Positions 12,631 to 25,260 of a stretch of DNA of 64,000 nt are shown here, in pieces. The notes under the pieces are model-generated. The model ran no database searches, was not told where the DNA came from, and saw only the letters and a list, made by a program, of their open reading frames with translations. The stretch's first letter is position 1, and every line of letters begins with the position of its first letter. This DNA is from Alisma plantago-aquatica (Eukaryota; Streptophyta; Magnoliopsida; Alismatales; Alismataceae). Both the position numbers and the translations under genes were made by a program. The DNA is taken from assembly GCA_963693085.1 (NCBI GenBank), contig OY856413.1, positions 101,630,801 to 101,694,800 on the forward strand. Reading direction: 5' to 3'.

Positions 12631-13110
12631 ATGTCTTGGGCCTCTACCCCAATCTTACTATTCCCTATTGAAGAACAGTTTGATATCATTCTAGACGATC
12701 GTTCATTAGCACAACTCACTATACCTAAACATTGGCGTTATCTAAACGGAAGATGCTACACGGCTGGTGAAGTGACCCTAAATTTTGGAACTTCAACATA
12801 TGTTATCGAGGTTAAGTATGATGTTGACAAAAATCTTTTATCTAGATCCAGTTGGTGCGAGTGGGTTGGGAAGATGCTATTGGGCTGTAGTGATAAGCTT
12901 TTTCTTTGACCGGTTGGCCATAATACCATCAAGGTTTGGATAACCAATATCAACAATGAGATGCCCGATCATCTGGTCTGGTTTGAGTAATCGACTGGGG
13001 ATATCACATATTTGGACTCATTTAATGAGGAGAGCACACCCAATTTCCCTTCTATTCCTACTATTGGTACCATCCATTTCCCTATCACCATCAGTTCAGA
13101 TTTTTTCTAA
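12631..13110 (+). pseudogene. B3-domain-like pseudogene
   Basis: One frame of 160 codons runs from ATG at 12631 to TAA at 13108-13110, broken by in-frame TGA (12907-12909) and TAA (12988-12990). Sequence sense continues across both stops. The order FDIILDDRSLAQLTIPKHW, then GEVTLNFG, then a Trp-x-x-Trp-Val region, then DKLFL and, after the stop, GHNTIKVWI follows the pattern of a plant B3 DNA-binding domain (REM-like): an initial strand, IPxxF-like loop, conserved Trp, and a closing GDxxxFxxxGxxxFxVxIF-like strand. An acceptor-like TTGTAG precedes the ATG. It could be a decayed gene or a piece carried by a transposon whose end lies near 13979. The B3 assignment is by eye. Confidence 0.5.
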
Positions 13111-13780
13111 CAACAACAAGCTCCACGACACAACAACATCAACAAAGTAGGTCCAAGCTAGCAACAAATTTAGTTTCCCGTATATGCACATGTTTAGGGG
13201 TACAACAAGCCCCCCTTGTTTAATTAGCTAATGTGTCATATTATTTTCTAAACTTTGTTTTCATAATTAGTATTTTGATAACATGTTCAACTTTGAAAGA
13301 CGATGTTTGAATTATTATTTTTGAATTGTCTTATCTATATACATGTGTTTGTGAAGATGAAATGAATGAATGTTTCTGTGTGTGTGAATGTCAAAAGAAA
13401 AATGAATGGATTGAACTGCATGATTGCTAAATGTGTGTGAATATGAAATGGAGGAATGAATTGGAACTATAGGTTTCTACATGCATGTGTGTGATGAATC
13501 ATATTTGAAAATTAAATGTGCTTATTATACATATATGTGTGAATCACATGATCCATATAAAATATATAATTTGCATCTTGTCAATATTTGTAGGTTTGTG
13601 GCCTGTTGTTGGCTGAAATTAAAGGGATATTGAAAACATACAGTTCAGAACTAAACTGCATGTTCTGTATCCTACTGACCATCCGGACATTAGGCCTGGA
13701 ACTGATAAGAAAACAAAAAACAAAACATCGGCATCAGATAAATACCAAAAACCGGCAACGAATGCTTAATTGTGTCGGTT
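13111..13780. other. AT-rich stretch, nothing recognised
   Basis: I see no coding sense, RNA gene or strong repeat. TGTGTGAAT-like and ATGAATG-like words recur between 13360 and 13560. Confidence 0.4.
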
Positions 13781-13979
13781 GTTTGCTATTAACTGATGCC
13801 TATGGTCTGACTGCTGGCGCTTTTGGGTTAAATTATAATCGAGAATGGCTTTATTTCATCGATTATGTAACCGACGCTAAAGGAGTCTACTTTTAGTGTC
13901 ACCCACTTGGGTGTCGCTTCAAAACTGACGAAAAAATTCTTACTTAACCAACACTAAAGGTGTGTTATCTGTACTAGTG
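13781..13979 (+). mobile_element. Possible CACTA-type transposon terminus
   Basis: The stretch ends CTGTACTAGTG (13969-13979), the inverted form of a CACTAGTACAG start seen at many CACTA ends. Subterminal repeats fit: AACCGACGCTAAAGG, TTTAGTGTC and AACCAACACTAAAGG recur in both orientations within about 130 bp. I could not find a convincing opposite end, so the element is either truncated or begins outside the part I can recognise. Confidence 0.4.
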
Positions 13980-15690
13980 CAAGTCCTCCATATCCTTCAC
14001 CTACGGTTGGAAGCATACCCCAACAAGAAGAGAAAATAGATAACATCAGCAAAGGCTGGTATGTGCATACTAGAAGTAAATTGAGCAATATATGGAGTAA
14101 AGGACATCAAATAAAGTGAAGCTTCCCATAGAAGAGATAAGTACCACCCAAATGGGTATCAAGAGAAAATATTCACCATAAAATGATACTTGCCATTAAA
14201 ACAACATATGAAGAAGTGTCACATAAGCACATATAAGGAATCAGGGTTCATAACCCGTCATTAATAATCATCATCTTGCATACATGTGAGATAAGCATGG
14301 CCCTAAAACAATATAACAACAAAGTCGGCCAAGTCTCACAAACTTGAAACTTTATAGAGAATGACGTACTGCCAAACTCCTAATATATATAAAAATGGGC
14401 CAAACCTCACAAATTTGAAACTCGGGTATGGGGCCACCTCCATCCCAAAAATAATAGGAGCATACTGCCCCAAGTAGGAAATACACATCTATCCAAAAAC
14501 TAATGCAATTACACTACTCTAGTGCTACTGAATCACATAGCACGTTTATTATAGAGGCAAGCAGAAAGTATAGTCAAAATATACAAACTAGTCACCACAA
14601 AAGTAACCAACATATACATCCACCTCACAAGTGGGAAAAAGACATCACATGTCATTATATAGAGTTCCAACATGAACAAAGCATTATAATGAAGTAAGAG
14701 AATGTACAAACATGTTCACAAGATCAATAACAAATAAGATACTTCACATGAAGCATAATTTCTAAAAGAACAAGATAATGTGTAGGATAATGTCCATAGG
14801 ACCAAGAGAAAGATGAAACATATGTTAATTGCTCAAAATGAATAATCAAAGATGCAAACATACCTCAACTTTAGAGTCCAACAGTCCAATGTCCAAACTA
14901 GGTCCAAGCCTAGGATTCCAAAGAACATATTAAACATATAGGTAGATTTTGTGTCAATTTCACACATATTATTCAAACCCTAAAAAACACCTTTTTCTTT
15001 ATGTGTGAATTAGATTACAAAAACTATACCACATTTTGATATATATTATTCTGAGTTTAAAACATATTTTATTATACTTTTTTGACTTATACATATTGAG
15101 TTATTATCTAATTAGATTAATCCATTAATATTCACTTTTGATTAAACATTATATTTAGGAAACAAAATTAGTACTATAAGATAGATATTATTTTTCTCAT
15201 TCTATTGAATATTTATCCATATTTTTATGATCTGTGAGTGAATTATTATGAATTTTGCAAGATTCAACAAATCATAAAATTCCATGTGGCAAAACATTTG
15301 AGAAAGAGGAAGAAAGAGAGGGAGTGGGCTGTGCAATCTAAGTTGGCCCAATTATGTCTTGCCAACTTGGTTGACCCCCACAGACAGCTGGGCAAGTTTC
15401 CCCACAACCCAAAACCAACACGAAAAGATGATAATGCCCCTGAACATAAATCAAAACCAGATCAAACACGAAGGGCGATATGGTAAAATGATACTAAGCT
15501 TTGTTTTTGGTAGAACAACTTGTGAACTAAAACCATGGTCCTGATCTAGACTTTAAGTTCCATCATATGCATTAATTCAAGCAAGGGAAATGTTCCTTCC
15601 AAAAACCCAGCATCCGTGCAAACTCAAAGAGCCTAAGATTGCGATGCTAGGATAGCTAGAGACCCAGAATGCTATATGTAACCAAGAAAA
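13980..15690. other. No gene recognised
   Basis: AT-rich DNA. A short imperfect duplication is visible near 14325-14455 (GGCCAA...CTCACAAA-TTGAAACT boxes, then again about 75 bp later). A somewhat more GC-rich patch lies at 15330-15480. No coding assignment is possible. Confidence 0.35.
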
Positions 15691-15695
15691 AACCA

Positions 15696-16181
15696 TTAGA
15701 AGAACATCAATTGGCGAGAAGGAGACACTGGAATGATACTATCATGAAAACACATGAGGTGACTACCCCAAACTGTGGCGGACATGGAGGTCTCATACCC
15801 AAGACTCAGCGAGCAGGAACCACAAAATGAAGGGTATTCAAGACAGAGAGAGGCAAACAACCGATCGAGCTCCAAGGTGTAGAAAACAGAGGAAATTGGG
15901 TTTTTATTGTGAATGAGAAAGAAAGATTTGAGACCAGAGATGCTTACCACGACTCTAATTAGCCTACGGTGGTGAGAGGAAGCAGTGGCGGCCATGAGTC
16001 ATCAAAGATAAACCTAGAGTAGGCTCGGCAGAAAGGAGACAATCACGAAGCAATTGAGGGAAGAGGAAGAATGTTCAGAGGCTGTAGAGTGTTTCTGAGC
16101 CCACACGTGAAAGCAGGGTACAGTATGATGGTCTCTGTGGAAACTGTGGAGAAGAAGGGTTTTGGGGGTTTCCTTTATAGG
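15696..16181 (-). other. Possible promoter, 5' UTR and first exon
   Basis: Reading the minus strand there is a TATA box CCTATAAAGG (16172-16181), a pyrimidine-rich leader of about 170 bp, then ATGGCCGCCACTGCTTCC at 15995 and, after about 15 codons (MAATASSHHRRLIRVV), a donor-like GTAAGC. The frame stays open to 15696 but loses coding character after the donor. This looks like the beginning of a plant gene, or of an LTR-driven transcript, but I see no downstream exons. The product is not recognised. Confidence 0.3.
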
Positions 16182-18244
16182 CCACGAGAGGGGTAGTTCT
16201 GAGGATCAGTTTGTGTGAAATATCTTGACGAGTTCAACTATGAAAGAATCGAGGAAAATGGATTAGGATTAAGAGAGATATGCGGGAAGGAAATTCCAAG
16301 GTACTATTGCACCCAAGAATAGAGGCGATTCAGAGGAGGAAAAATATGAGGCGGCCATTAGATTGGCATCGGGCGGTTGTGGTTGAAACCAAGTTGCAAA
16401 GAAAAAGGAAAGAACCACGTGACTAAACCCAAATGAACTGGGAAATAAACCGAGAAATCCGTGAACCACATGATAGGAAAACTTAGCCAAAAATCGATAA
16501 AATTGTGTGACAAAATAATCGTGAAATCTTATTAGAATAGGAAATCGATTAAAGTGATGATGCAAATATGTATCTTTTTCTCTCCCCTCCAAGAAGGATT
16601 CAAACGAACTCCAAGTCAAGTGGAATTTTGCACATAAGACAAATTAGGTATGTAGATTCTGATTCCATAATTAGATTTTCCTTTTGAAGACTTTTGATGC
16701 ATTAATTACTCAAATCTTAGTTTCTCTTTCCTCATAGATTAATGACATTAGGATTATCCTATTTTGAGAAAACTTCACCCAAAAGTTATCTTTGATGTGT
16801 TGAACATGAATTTTTCATTATTTCCATCTTTTGAAGTATTTTATCACATTATTCATTACTCATGCATTTTTACATACTTTCTCTCTCCTAAACTTACCCT
16901 AACATTTCAAGGTGGTCCAAATTAGATGAAAATTGACATGTAGGCTATATTTAACATGTAGATTACAAATTTGAAGTTTGTTTCTACTTTTGAGAATTTT
17001 TTATGAGATATGTCTTATGGCCCACTCATGGCCCATTATCTATATTATTCATCCAATTAAGTTCTTTATCTTTCTATTACCATCCAAAAGAGTCATGTGA
17101 CATATCTTATGTATCAATTATCATCCTAAGATTAATGTGAAAACATTAGGGTGATATATTCATGTATTAGCTCACTAAGGTTATGCTTCATCTTCAAGCT
17201 CAAACCCAAACTTGTTTGGTTAAATATAAAAGATCATAGTTCTAGGGTAGGGTCCAAGATCTAGTATGTTACATCATGCTTATTTAGTAAGAGGCAGCAA
17301 CATTTTTCTATAACCCCTTCCCCTTCATCAAGGAGTTAGTATTAGTAAATTCTTCAATGGGCTTCAAACCTTTTTAGTTCAACATGTAGTTCAAGCATTT
17401 TAGCTATTTATTTATATTTTATCATGTACAATGATTATTTTTTATGATATTACAATCCTTCTAGGTTTTATTTAGGACCCTAAGGTTTTATGTGTATGGT
17501 TATATTTCAGTTACATTGTTGTCTAGAGAAGAAATTATTTTTATGTGACTTCTAGGTAAGTCAGAATTTGATAGTTACTTCAACCGATATGGTGTTGGCC
17601 GAACTTATTGTTCACCCAGGAGATGATTCATAGAGAGGGTGTGTTCTTGGTCATCTCTCGCTCAAACTATCAGTTCAATAGAGAGTCATCTTAGGTGTCC
17701 CTAATTCAATTGGAGGGTAGTCAAACTGACTAATTGACTACATTTATAGTCATCATGTATACATTTTATGCATTCCAATAGTTTTCAGTCAAAGCCATAG
17801 TTCAATCGGGGTGGATTGGTTGAAGTATAAGTTTGACCAAGATAATTTGTCCAATGCACTTTCTTCTTTGACTAACCCAATGTACCTATTGACCTTGAGT
17901 GCTCCCCAATGCTCCTCTAAGATAAGCTAACCCTAACCCTTTTTATATACAAGAATTATATCTCAATACTTTGACACACACCTGAACCATAGAAAATATA
18001 GTGAAAATATTAGCTTTCAATTATGCCTTAGTGATTCTAGCAGGGCTAAAGTTGAAGCTTGTCTTAGAGAAAAAGATTTTGTAGTCTTGGAAAGCTAATT
18101 CAACAAAATTATTTAAGTTATATTGTAAACTCCATCCTTTCAGTATTTTTGTTTTGTTACAAAAATCCTTATAAGTTCTTTAAGGTGTGGAGTCCTAACT
18201 GGTCTAGAAGCAACATAATTGTCCTCAGTCTGGCCAAGAGTACA
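16182..18244. other. AT-rich intergenic DNA, no gene recognised
   Basis: A minus-strand frame of 116 codons (16269-16619) has no recognisable domain and may be chance. The rest shows no RNA gene or repeat with a second copy in the window. This stretch and the DNA after 30699 were continuous before the gypsy-like insertion. Confidence 0.35.
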
Positions 18245-18249
18245 TTTAT
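18245..18249. repeat. Target-site duplication TTTAT, left copy
   Basis: TTTAT directly precedes the left LTR and matches 30695-30699 after the right LTR. Confidence 0.9.
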
Positions 18250-20414
18250 TGTAGCATCCAACTAACAAAACATAATTAACTAATGCGGAAGTGTTCACTA
18301 AGCAGCAGATTACAGAAAATCACTAAAAATTTTAAACCTTTTTCAAAGAGACCCAATCATAAGAAAACTCTTTCAACAATAACCAATGTATTACATTTAC
18401 ATCATGGTTCATAAGTATATATCTTATACCATCTCTTCTCGAGGGTTACAACATCAACTGCCTTGTTAAAAGCTAAACACAGACAACATAATAACCTCGA
18501 GGCATCAAGCCAAGATCTCAAAATTATACATTAAAAGCACTAAGTACTAACTCTGAGGACCTGAGAGTAAAGAGACGACACATATGACTTCTATCTACCA
18601 AACACGATAGACAGCACACTCAACCTGAGTTGTCACTGCTGTCCTTGTAGCTGCTGATGTTCTTCATCCGAAAGATATTCTCAGTCTCTTTCACACTCAT
18701 CTACCTAAAAATGTTGGTTCCCACGGGGGTGAGACAATTGAAAATTGCCCCAGCGAGAGATATAACTCTCTGCCAGAAACATCATTATTGTAGTTTAATT
18801 AATATAAAACTGAGCAGAGGATAAGCAGTTTAGATCATTCTCATCTTTTAAAGTATTACACCTATCTATGATTGAACAGTAATTCATCTATTCTCTTTAT
18901 AAGAAATAGAAAGAACATGTATACCATTTATCTACCATACATTTTCAACATCTCAAGCTTTGCTCATGTCATTCATTATTCTGATGTGTCACCCATGATT
19001 CATTGTTGTTTCTATTTGTTGGCCTTAGCCAATCTGCTAAACAAGTATTCACTTATGCCAGACATGTGATTATATAAATCATCATGTCTTATTCAAGCAT
19101 TAAACTATATCAATCAGGTATAAATGTTTCAGGCATTGGACTATACCAATCCTGATTACACATCCAGGCATTGGACTTTAACCAAACCTAATTACAGGCA
19201 TTAAGCCTATGTCATGTATTTCTAATTATAGAGGCATGGATAGCATGCGAAACATAACTATCAACATGAGATATCTAGCATCATGATTATAATCAACAGT
19301 AGCAGTAGGATATCAACATAAGCATGACTATTGTATGTACACATTTACAGTCTTATGCATATCCACAACATAAGTATAATTGCTATCTCTTAGTTGCACT
19401 AAGCATCATCTTTATGTAAAGAGAACAAACAAGGGTTATCATCCAATGTGAAGCGTCATGTATAACCCTAAACAGATATGCTATACGGCTGTATTATATC
19501 TTTTATTATGTCCTGAGGAAATTGAGGATACCACTCAAAATCAAACTGACCACTGCTAAGTCGAAATCAGTGCCATACAAGATCTAGGAAGAGCCGGACT
19601 CCTAAGATCTTCTCCGCCCCCGGTCAGTACGGGTCCCCCACAGTGACACAAAAGGTCAACCTACTAACAGCCTAGTCCGTCCTTGGTACAGGTCACGACA
19701 CTAGTGAAAGAGGTGGGTACGCATACCCTACCATCTGAGGTACAACCACAGTTGTCCTCTAATATCATCACATATATAATCACCGAGACACGACCGCAGC
19801 CGTTCTCAAACTAAGGGCTAGGTATGACGACAGTCATCCTCCCTAAACACTTAAATTCAGGATGACAAGCACCCCGCATACTCATCAGTATGCGCTCCGA
19901 GTTTCCCTTAGGAATACTCATTTCACCATCTGGCAAGTTCTGACACTCAGATGGATCTATGGCACAGGACACTACATGATTAGAGTTGCACTTGATTAGT
20001 TATGTCAATTGGGTGAATTAAGGAAGCATCAAACAAGTGGACATACAAACCCTAATTCACTTCTAGCAAGCATATAAATATCAAAACCTGAAAAGATATA
20101 AAACATATGAAACATAATTTCTCATCTCATCATCACATGGTAATATTCACTTGCCATTCATGAGACTACACCAGTCATCATGCTATCACAGGATATAAAT
20201 CCTTTTCACAATATTACAGGGTATCAACCCTTATCAACATAAGAGGAATACACCTCATTCAGGGCTCAATCATGCCCATGAAACATCTTGTTACTTCTTA
20301 CTAAGTAACATCTAACCATATGGCTCACAAGGCCATTAAACATCTTGTCACCTCTCACTAGGCAACAATAACATATTAACTCATGTAATATAATAGTAGC
20401 ACCACTATTTCCTC

Positions 20415-21660
20415 CACAGGGTTAGGGTTTACTATTCACATCAATTAGGGTTTCATGTTCGTTTTATCAATACAACCCTAATATATTGTTCCATACATCT
20501 AGGAGCATCCATCGACATTCCAAGTATTTAATATTCTTATCATTTATCATTAAATGATCATCAACACAAGGTATGAGTTTATCTCTCATCATTATCATGG
20601 TATGATTACATCATACTCATTTTAGCTTACTTATCAAGTATGTTAAACTCATTACATTTCATTGTGACAATTTACATAACACTCTCCTTGTGTATCTTAT
20701 CTAAAAATATTGGATTTGAGATGCATCAAGGTATATCAACCCTGAAATGCTAAATGTGATATATATCATGTCTCAATGTATCATTTCCCTCATCACTTCT
20801 ATCTTACATGAGTTTATTAACTTATCTTATAATAAGGAATTTCACATCTTAATACTTTCATCCACCAACCTATCACCTTTACCATGATGTGCATAGATCA
20901 CACACAAGGATTGTCCAACTATCTTCAATGATATGGACTCATCTCAAATTAAGGCATTGCCTGTTATAAGGTTGCCTATAGTCAACCACTTGAGATATTT
21001 CATCATTATAGGGTATTACTCATTATTTCATCATTAAGGTTTACTCATATCATTACCTAGACATTAGGGTTATGATTTATCATCATATTGCCCATGATTA
21101 GAATACCATGCACTATAGCCCAAATTTAGGGTTTTACATAGCTTTACTCTGTGTTAGGTTGAAGGTTTCATATTACATCGCCCTCAATTAGGGTTTCACA
21201 TGGAATCATCCTCAATTAGAGTTTCTCAGGGAATCACCCTCAATTAGGGTTTCACTAATCATCCCAATTAGGGTTTCATTCAATTACCCATAAATTAGGG
21301 ATTCATTATTCATCCTATTAGGGTTTGGCGTTTCATTACCTTAAATTATAGTTACCCAAGTCATTACCCTTAATTAGGATTATACTATTACCCTTAATTA
21401 GGGTTACACTATTACCCTAGATTAGGGTTTTACTCAGAATTTCCCTAAATCAGGGTTAGGGTTCGTTAACCTACTCAATTAGGGTTTCTTGGTCTCTTTA
21501 CTAAGGATCCTACCCTAAATCACCATATGAATCATACTCATGTATGAATTCATTTCTATCATTCTCTCCACTTGATTTGGTTACATCAACCATCCGATCA
21601 AATACAAACAACTATGTTTGACATAGTTATTGCTTCCATAAACAATTAGGGTTTGCTTAA
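20415..21660. repeat. TTAGGGTTT (telobox-like) cluster, left LTR
   Basis: About a dozen CAATTAGGGTTT or close variants scattered at 20-60 bp spacing, densest at 21120-21500. The motif equals the plant telobox AAACCCTAA on the other strand, but the copies are dispersed and not head-to-tail TTTAGGG, so this is not telomeric DNA. Confidence 0.75.
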
Positions 21661-22248
21661 TTGAATAGCCTTCAACTCACGATTCCTTGGGAGTTAATCA
21701 CTCAAATTTGGTGAGTCATTATAACACATCATTAGGAACAGTAATCCCAAACAGTCAACCCTTGGTCAATGCATTCAAACGGTCTTGAGACCGTTTACTC
21801 AAAAAGGTCAATTAAATCAGGTTGAAAATCAGCACTTAATTCAATTAGGTTTCCCTAATTGATTAGGCTTCAACTCACGGTTCCTTGGGAGTTAATCCCT
21901 CAAATTTGGTGGGTCATTAACCAAAATCATTATGAACAGGAATCCTAAACGGTCAACGCTTGGTCAACACACTCAAACGGTCTTGAAACCGTTTTCCCAA
22001 ACAGGTCAAGTTGATCAGGTTGAAAATCAGCATTTAATTCAATTCGATTTATCTAATTGATTGGCCTTCAACTCACGATTCCTTTGGAGTTAACCACTCA
22101 AATTTGGAGGGTCATTAGCGTACATAATTAGGAACAATATTCCCAAACAGTCAATGCTTGGTCAACCATATCAAACGGTCTTGAAACCGTTTGCCCAAAC
22201 AGGTCAAGTTGATCAGGTTGAAAATCAGCATTTAATTCAATTCGATTT
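21646..22248. repeat. Three 198-bp tandem units, left LTR
   Basis: TTCAACTCAC recurs at 21671, 21869 and 22067, exactly 198 bp apart. Each unit carries a near-perfect 20-bp palindrome of the form AAACGGTCTTGAAACCGTTT (21778-21797, 21975-21994, 22173-22192). Confidence 0.9.
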
Positions 22249-23677
22249 GGAGTAGCTATCAAGACCATTTGGCTTGGTACTTTTCTTTGGATAAGCATCT
22301 AGGATAATTTCATCATCCCCTTCCTTCGAACAACCAAAAACAGCAACCGTTCTTGATGGAAATTGCAGCAAAGAAACAAGTATGTATCAAATTGAAGAAA
22401 ACAATCAACAAAGCATAATTGATTGATGCAATAACAATGATTAAGGGTTTGAGTTATAAAACCCGCCTCCAATTGAGCTCCAAAGCTTCAAGCTCACGCC
22501 ATTAATGGTGGATGAAGCTATAGAAACTCCCCCTAAACTCGTCCTCAAGCTTTTGGATGAAAAAGTTGGCTAGGGTTGAAGAGGAGATCAAAATAAGAAG
22601 AAATTAATGATTTATTTTTTATTTCCACCATGGAATCAAGGAGAACGAAGGTCAAGGACCTTACCAACATGTTGGGGTCGTCCTCCTGCTCCTCCACAGC
22701 TCCTTAGTCGTTTTCCAAGCAAGAGGAAAGAAAAGAATCCTAAATAGCCTTTGTTTTGGCTTGGTAAAGGTACTTTTATAAGAAAATTGATGAGAGAGAA
22801 AATGCATTATTAAAATGCATTAAATTCCAAAAATATGGCCGCCTCTTCCCCCTCAAATTCCCCTCAAAATCCTTAAGGACGAGGCTATCTTCATTGCCTC
22901 TTATTCCTCTTCATTATCCATCATTTAAAGAAAATCAAATTAAGCACCTTAATGCTTATTATATTAATATCCATATGTGAGTGGGTTTTCTTTTCCTTAT
23001 AATAATGGTGAGTGGAATTTCACCTTCTTAGGATATTTTCGTTCCTTATCTTGGAAAAAGAACGTCCATCCTTATTCAAAATCAACCAATAACATTTTGA
23101 TTGAAGGCCCTTTAATTAATACATTCATTTTTGCCCTAATTTGAATTAGGGTTTCACTTGTGATTAAATCTTGATTATTTTAATATCAAGATTCTCTCTC
23201 CTCCAACTTAATTCAAATGAGGCACCCCTCTCATTTTATTTGATCTACATGATGCCAAGGAACATTAAGGACCTTATTGAAGTGGTAATTTTCATATTGA
23301 ACCCTAGGTTTTGGGTAAATTGCACATTACACCAAAACTAGGTTTTCATGCACATACATTGCTTTATCAGCTCTTTCTTGGTATTCAGGCTTCCATAAGC
23401 CATACCTCAGCATCATCTTTACTCTCATTATGATTCAACACATGAGGAACATATTATCATGCACAATTAGCACTTAAACCCCTCAACTTGGGTAATTTGC
23501 ACTTTAGTCCAAAACAGCCAAAACATTGATTTCAACAATGTTCAAAAAGGACTAGAATTGCAATATAAGTTCCTATTGAACCCTAATTACCTTTCACAAG
23601 ATAAGATTAAGCATTTAATCATCTTTCTTAATCAAAACACCTAGGGTTAAAGTATAACCCAGGTCAGGGGTGTTACA

Positions 23678-23697
23678 AATTATAAACCCCTAACAAG
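23678..23697 (-). other. Polypurine-tract region of the LARD
   Basis: The minus strand reads TTGTTAGGGGTTTATAATT directly before the 3' LTR start TGTAAC. The AGGGG core is the likely plus-strand primer. Confidence 0.6.
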
Positions 23698-25248
23698 GAT
23701 TTCGTCCTCGAAATCCAGATAAAGGAGGATAGATATATTTCATTTATCATACTATCTAGTCTTCACATAACATCTCATTATTATGGAGACACCATAAAAC
23801 TTTGATCAGCACCAAGTGTTTCCATATAAGATTCTCATAGAATCAACACACAAGGCACATGCCCCACTGTCCCTCATCATTGACTATAGAGTCAACTTTG
23901 TGTCAAATAACACTTTTCTTATTCAGAGAAGCATCATACATTCTTTATTAATATCATGTTTATGCAGAGCATAAACCCCTAACATATGATGTTCATATTA
24001 TTATAATCAGACTAATTTCACAGTTGACCACTCTAGGTAGCCAACCTAACCCATCTAATAACTCTCAGATACCAGAATCTTTCACCTTGGTATCTATCAC
24101 ATGTGTTGGAAACACATCATATATATCTCTTCCTTTCATTTGGAAACGTTAATTGTTTCATGTCCTCATCTTGGGACCAAAGTCCAAGATAACTGATACT
24201 TTTCTAAGTATCCATCACATGAACACATTTATCTTATGCACATCAAGTGTCCTAAGACCCACTTGATTTCCATGTCCCTGAAAGGAAAGAAAACAAGGAT
24301 TCATATTCCTCTTATTAATTTATGTATTTTCAATTATTCATGAACCATTTACTTTTTATCTCATCCTAGGTTCCTTGCCTTTAGCATTGAAATTTGTAAG
24401 GATGATTGCATGTCATTATCCCTTTCTTTATTATTATCTAGCATGTTTATGATCATCTCATGATCTCATCACAATTCCCATTTCCTCATATGGGAAAGAT
24501 CTCTATTATGCTTGCAGCATTGTTGAACAGGGTTCATCTCCCTTATTCTTACTCTTATCTTATGAGGAGTACACTTTTAGTTCCTCATACAACATGCTCA
24601 TTTGAGATTATCTCAGACTTCTGTTTCTTATACTTAGTTTATCACACATTTATTCATTCCATATTTCTGATTTCATGATACTCATTAGATTGTATCAGAA
24701 TGACTGCTTGATCAGGGCAATCAGAGAGATTACAATCTAAGAGTTTCCATACTCACTTTATCATCAATAGTTGTATACCTGGACAGGGTATATAAATACT
24801 GAGATTAAGTGGTATGCACTTTGTATACTATCATATTCCTCACTTTTCATATCATTATACACACATGACTAAGTCATTTAGGAACTCTTTTAAAGCTCAA
24901 ACTTCTGTATTAAGGACTGATAACCTAGATCGTAAAGCTAGTATCCAGTCCACTATATGCATTCCTGTTGCTCTAATCTACCCAACAGTAATACTTAAAG
25001 AAAGATTTTCTTATCATAAATGGATCAACTAGGAGACTCTTAGGCAATTGTATCTGTCTTGCCTGCTCCCATGCACCTCTTCTTGGTGCAATATTGCTGC
25101 TCTCAGCAGCAATCTCCTCATGTGACCCAGTCATCTTTAAGTTCTTCTTCTCTTATATGAGCAGAAGACATTATCAGATACACTGGATGATACCAGAACA
25201 GACTCTACTACCTTAGTCCTATGTCTCTGTAGACTCAGCGAACCTAGA

Positions 25249-25260
25249 GCTCTGATACCA
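25249..25260 (-). other. Primer-binding site of the LARD
   Basis: The minus strand reads TGGTATCAGAGC, complementary to initiator tRNA-Met, six bases after the 5' LTR. Confidence 0.92.

Larger units (their letters stand above)
18250..23677 (-). repeat. 3' LTR of gypsy-like LARD
   Basis: 5428 bp, same length as the right copy at constant offset 7017. Plus-strand ends are TGTAGCATCC and GGGTGTTACA. It contains the TTAGGGTTT cluster (about 20415-21660) and the 198-bp tandem units (21646-22248). No product is recognisable in its frames. Confidence 0.93.
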
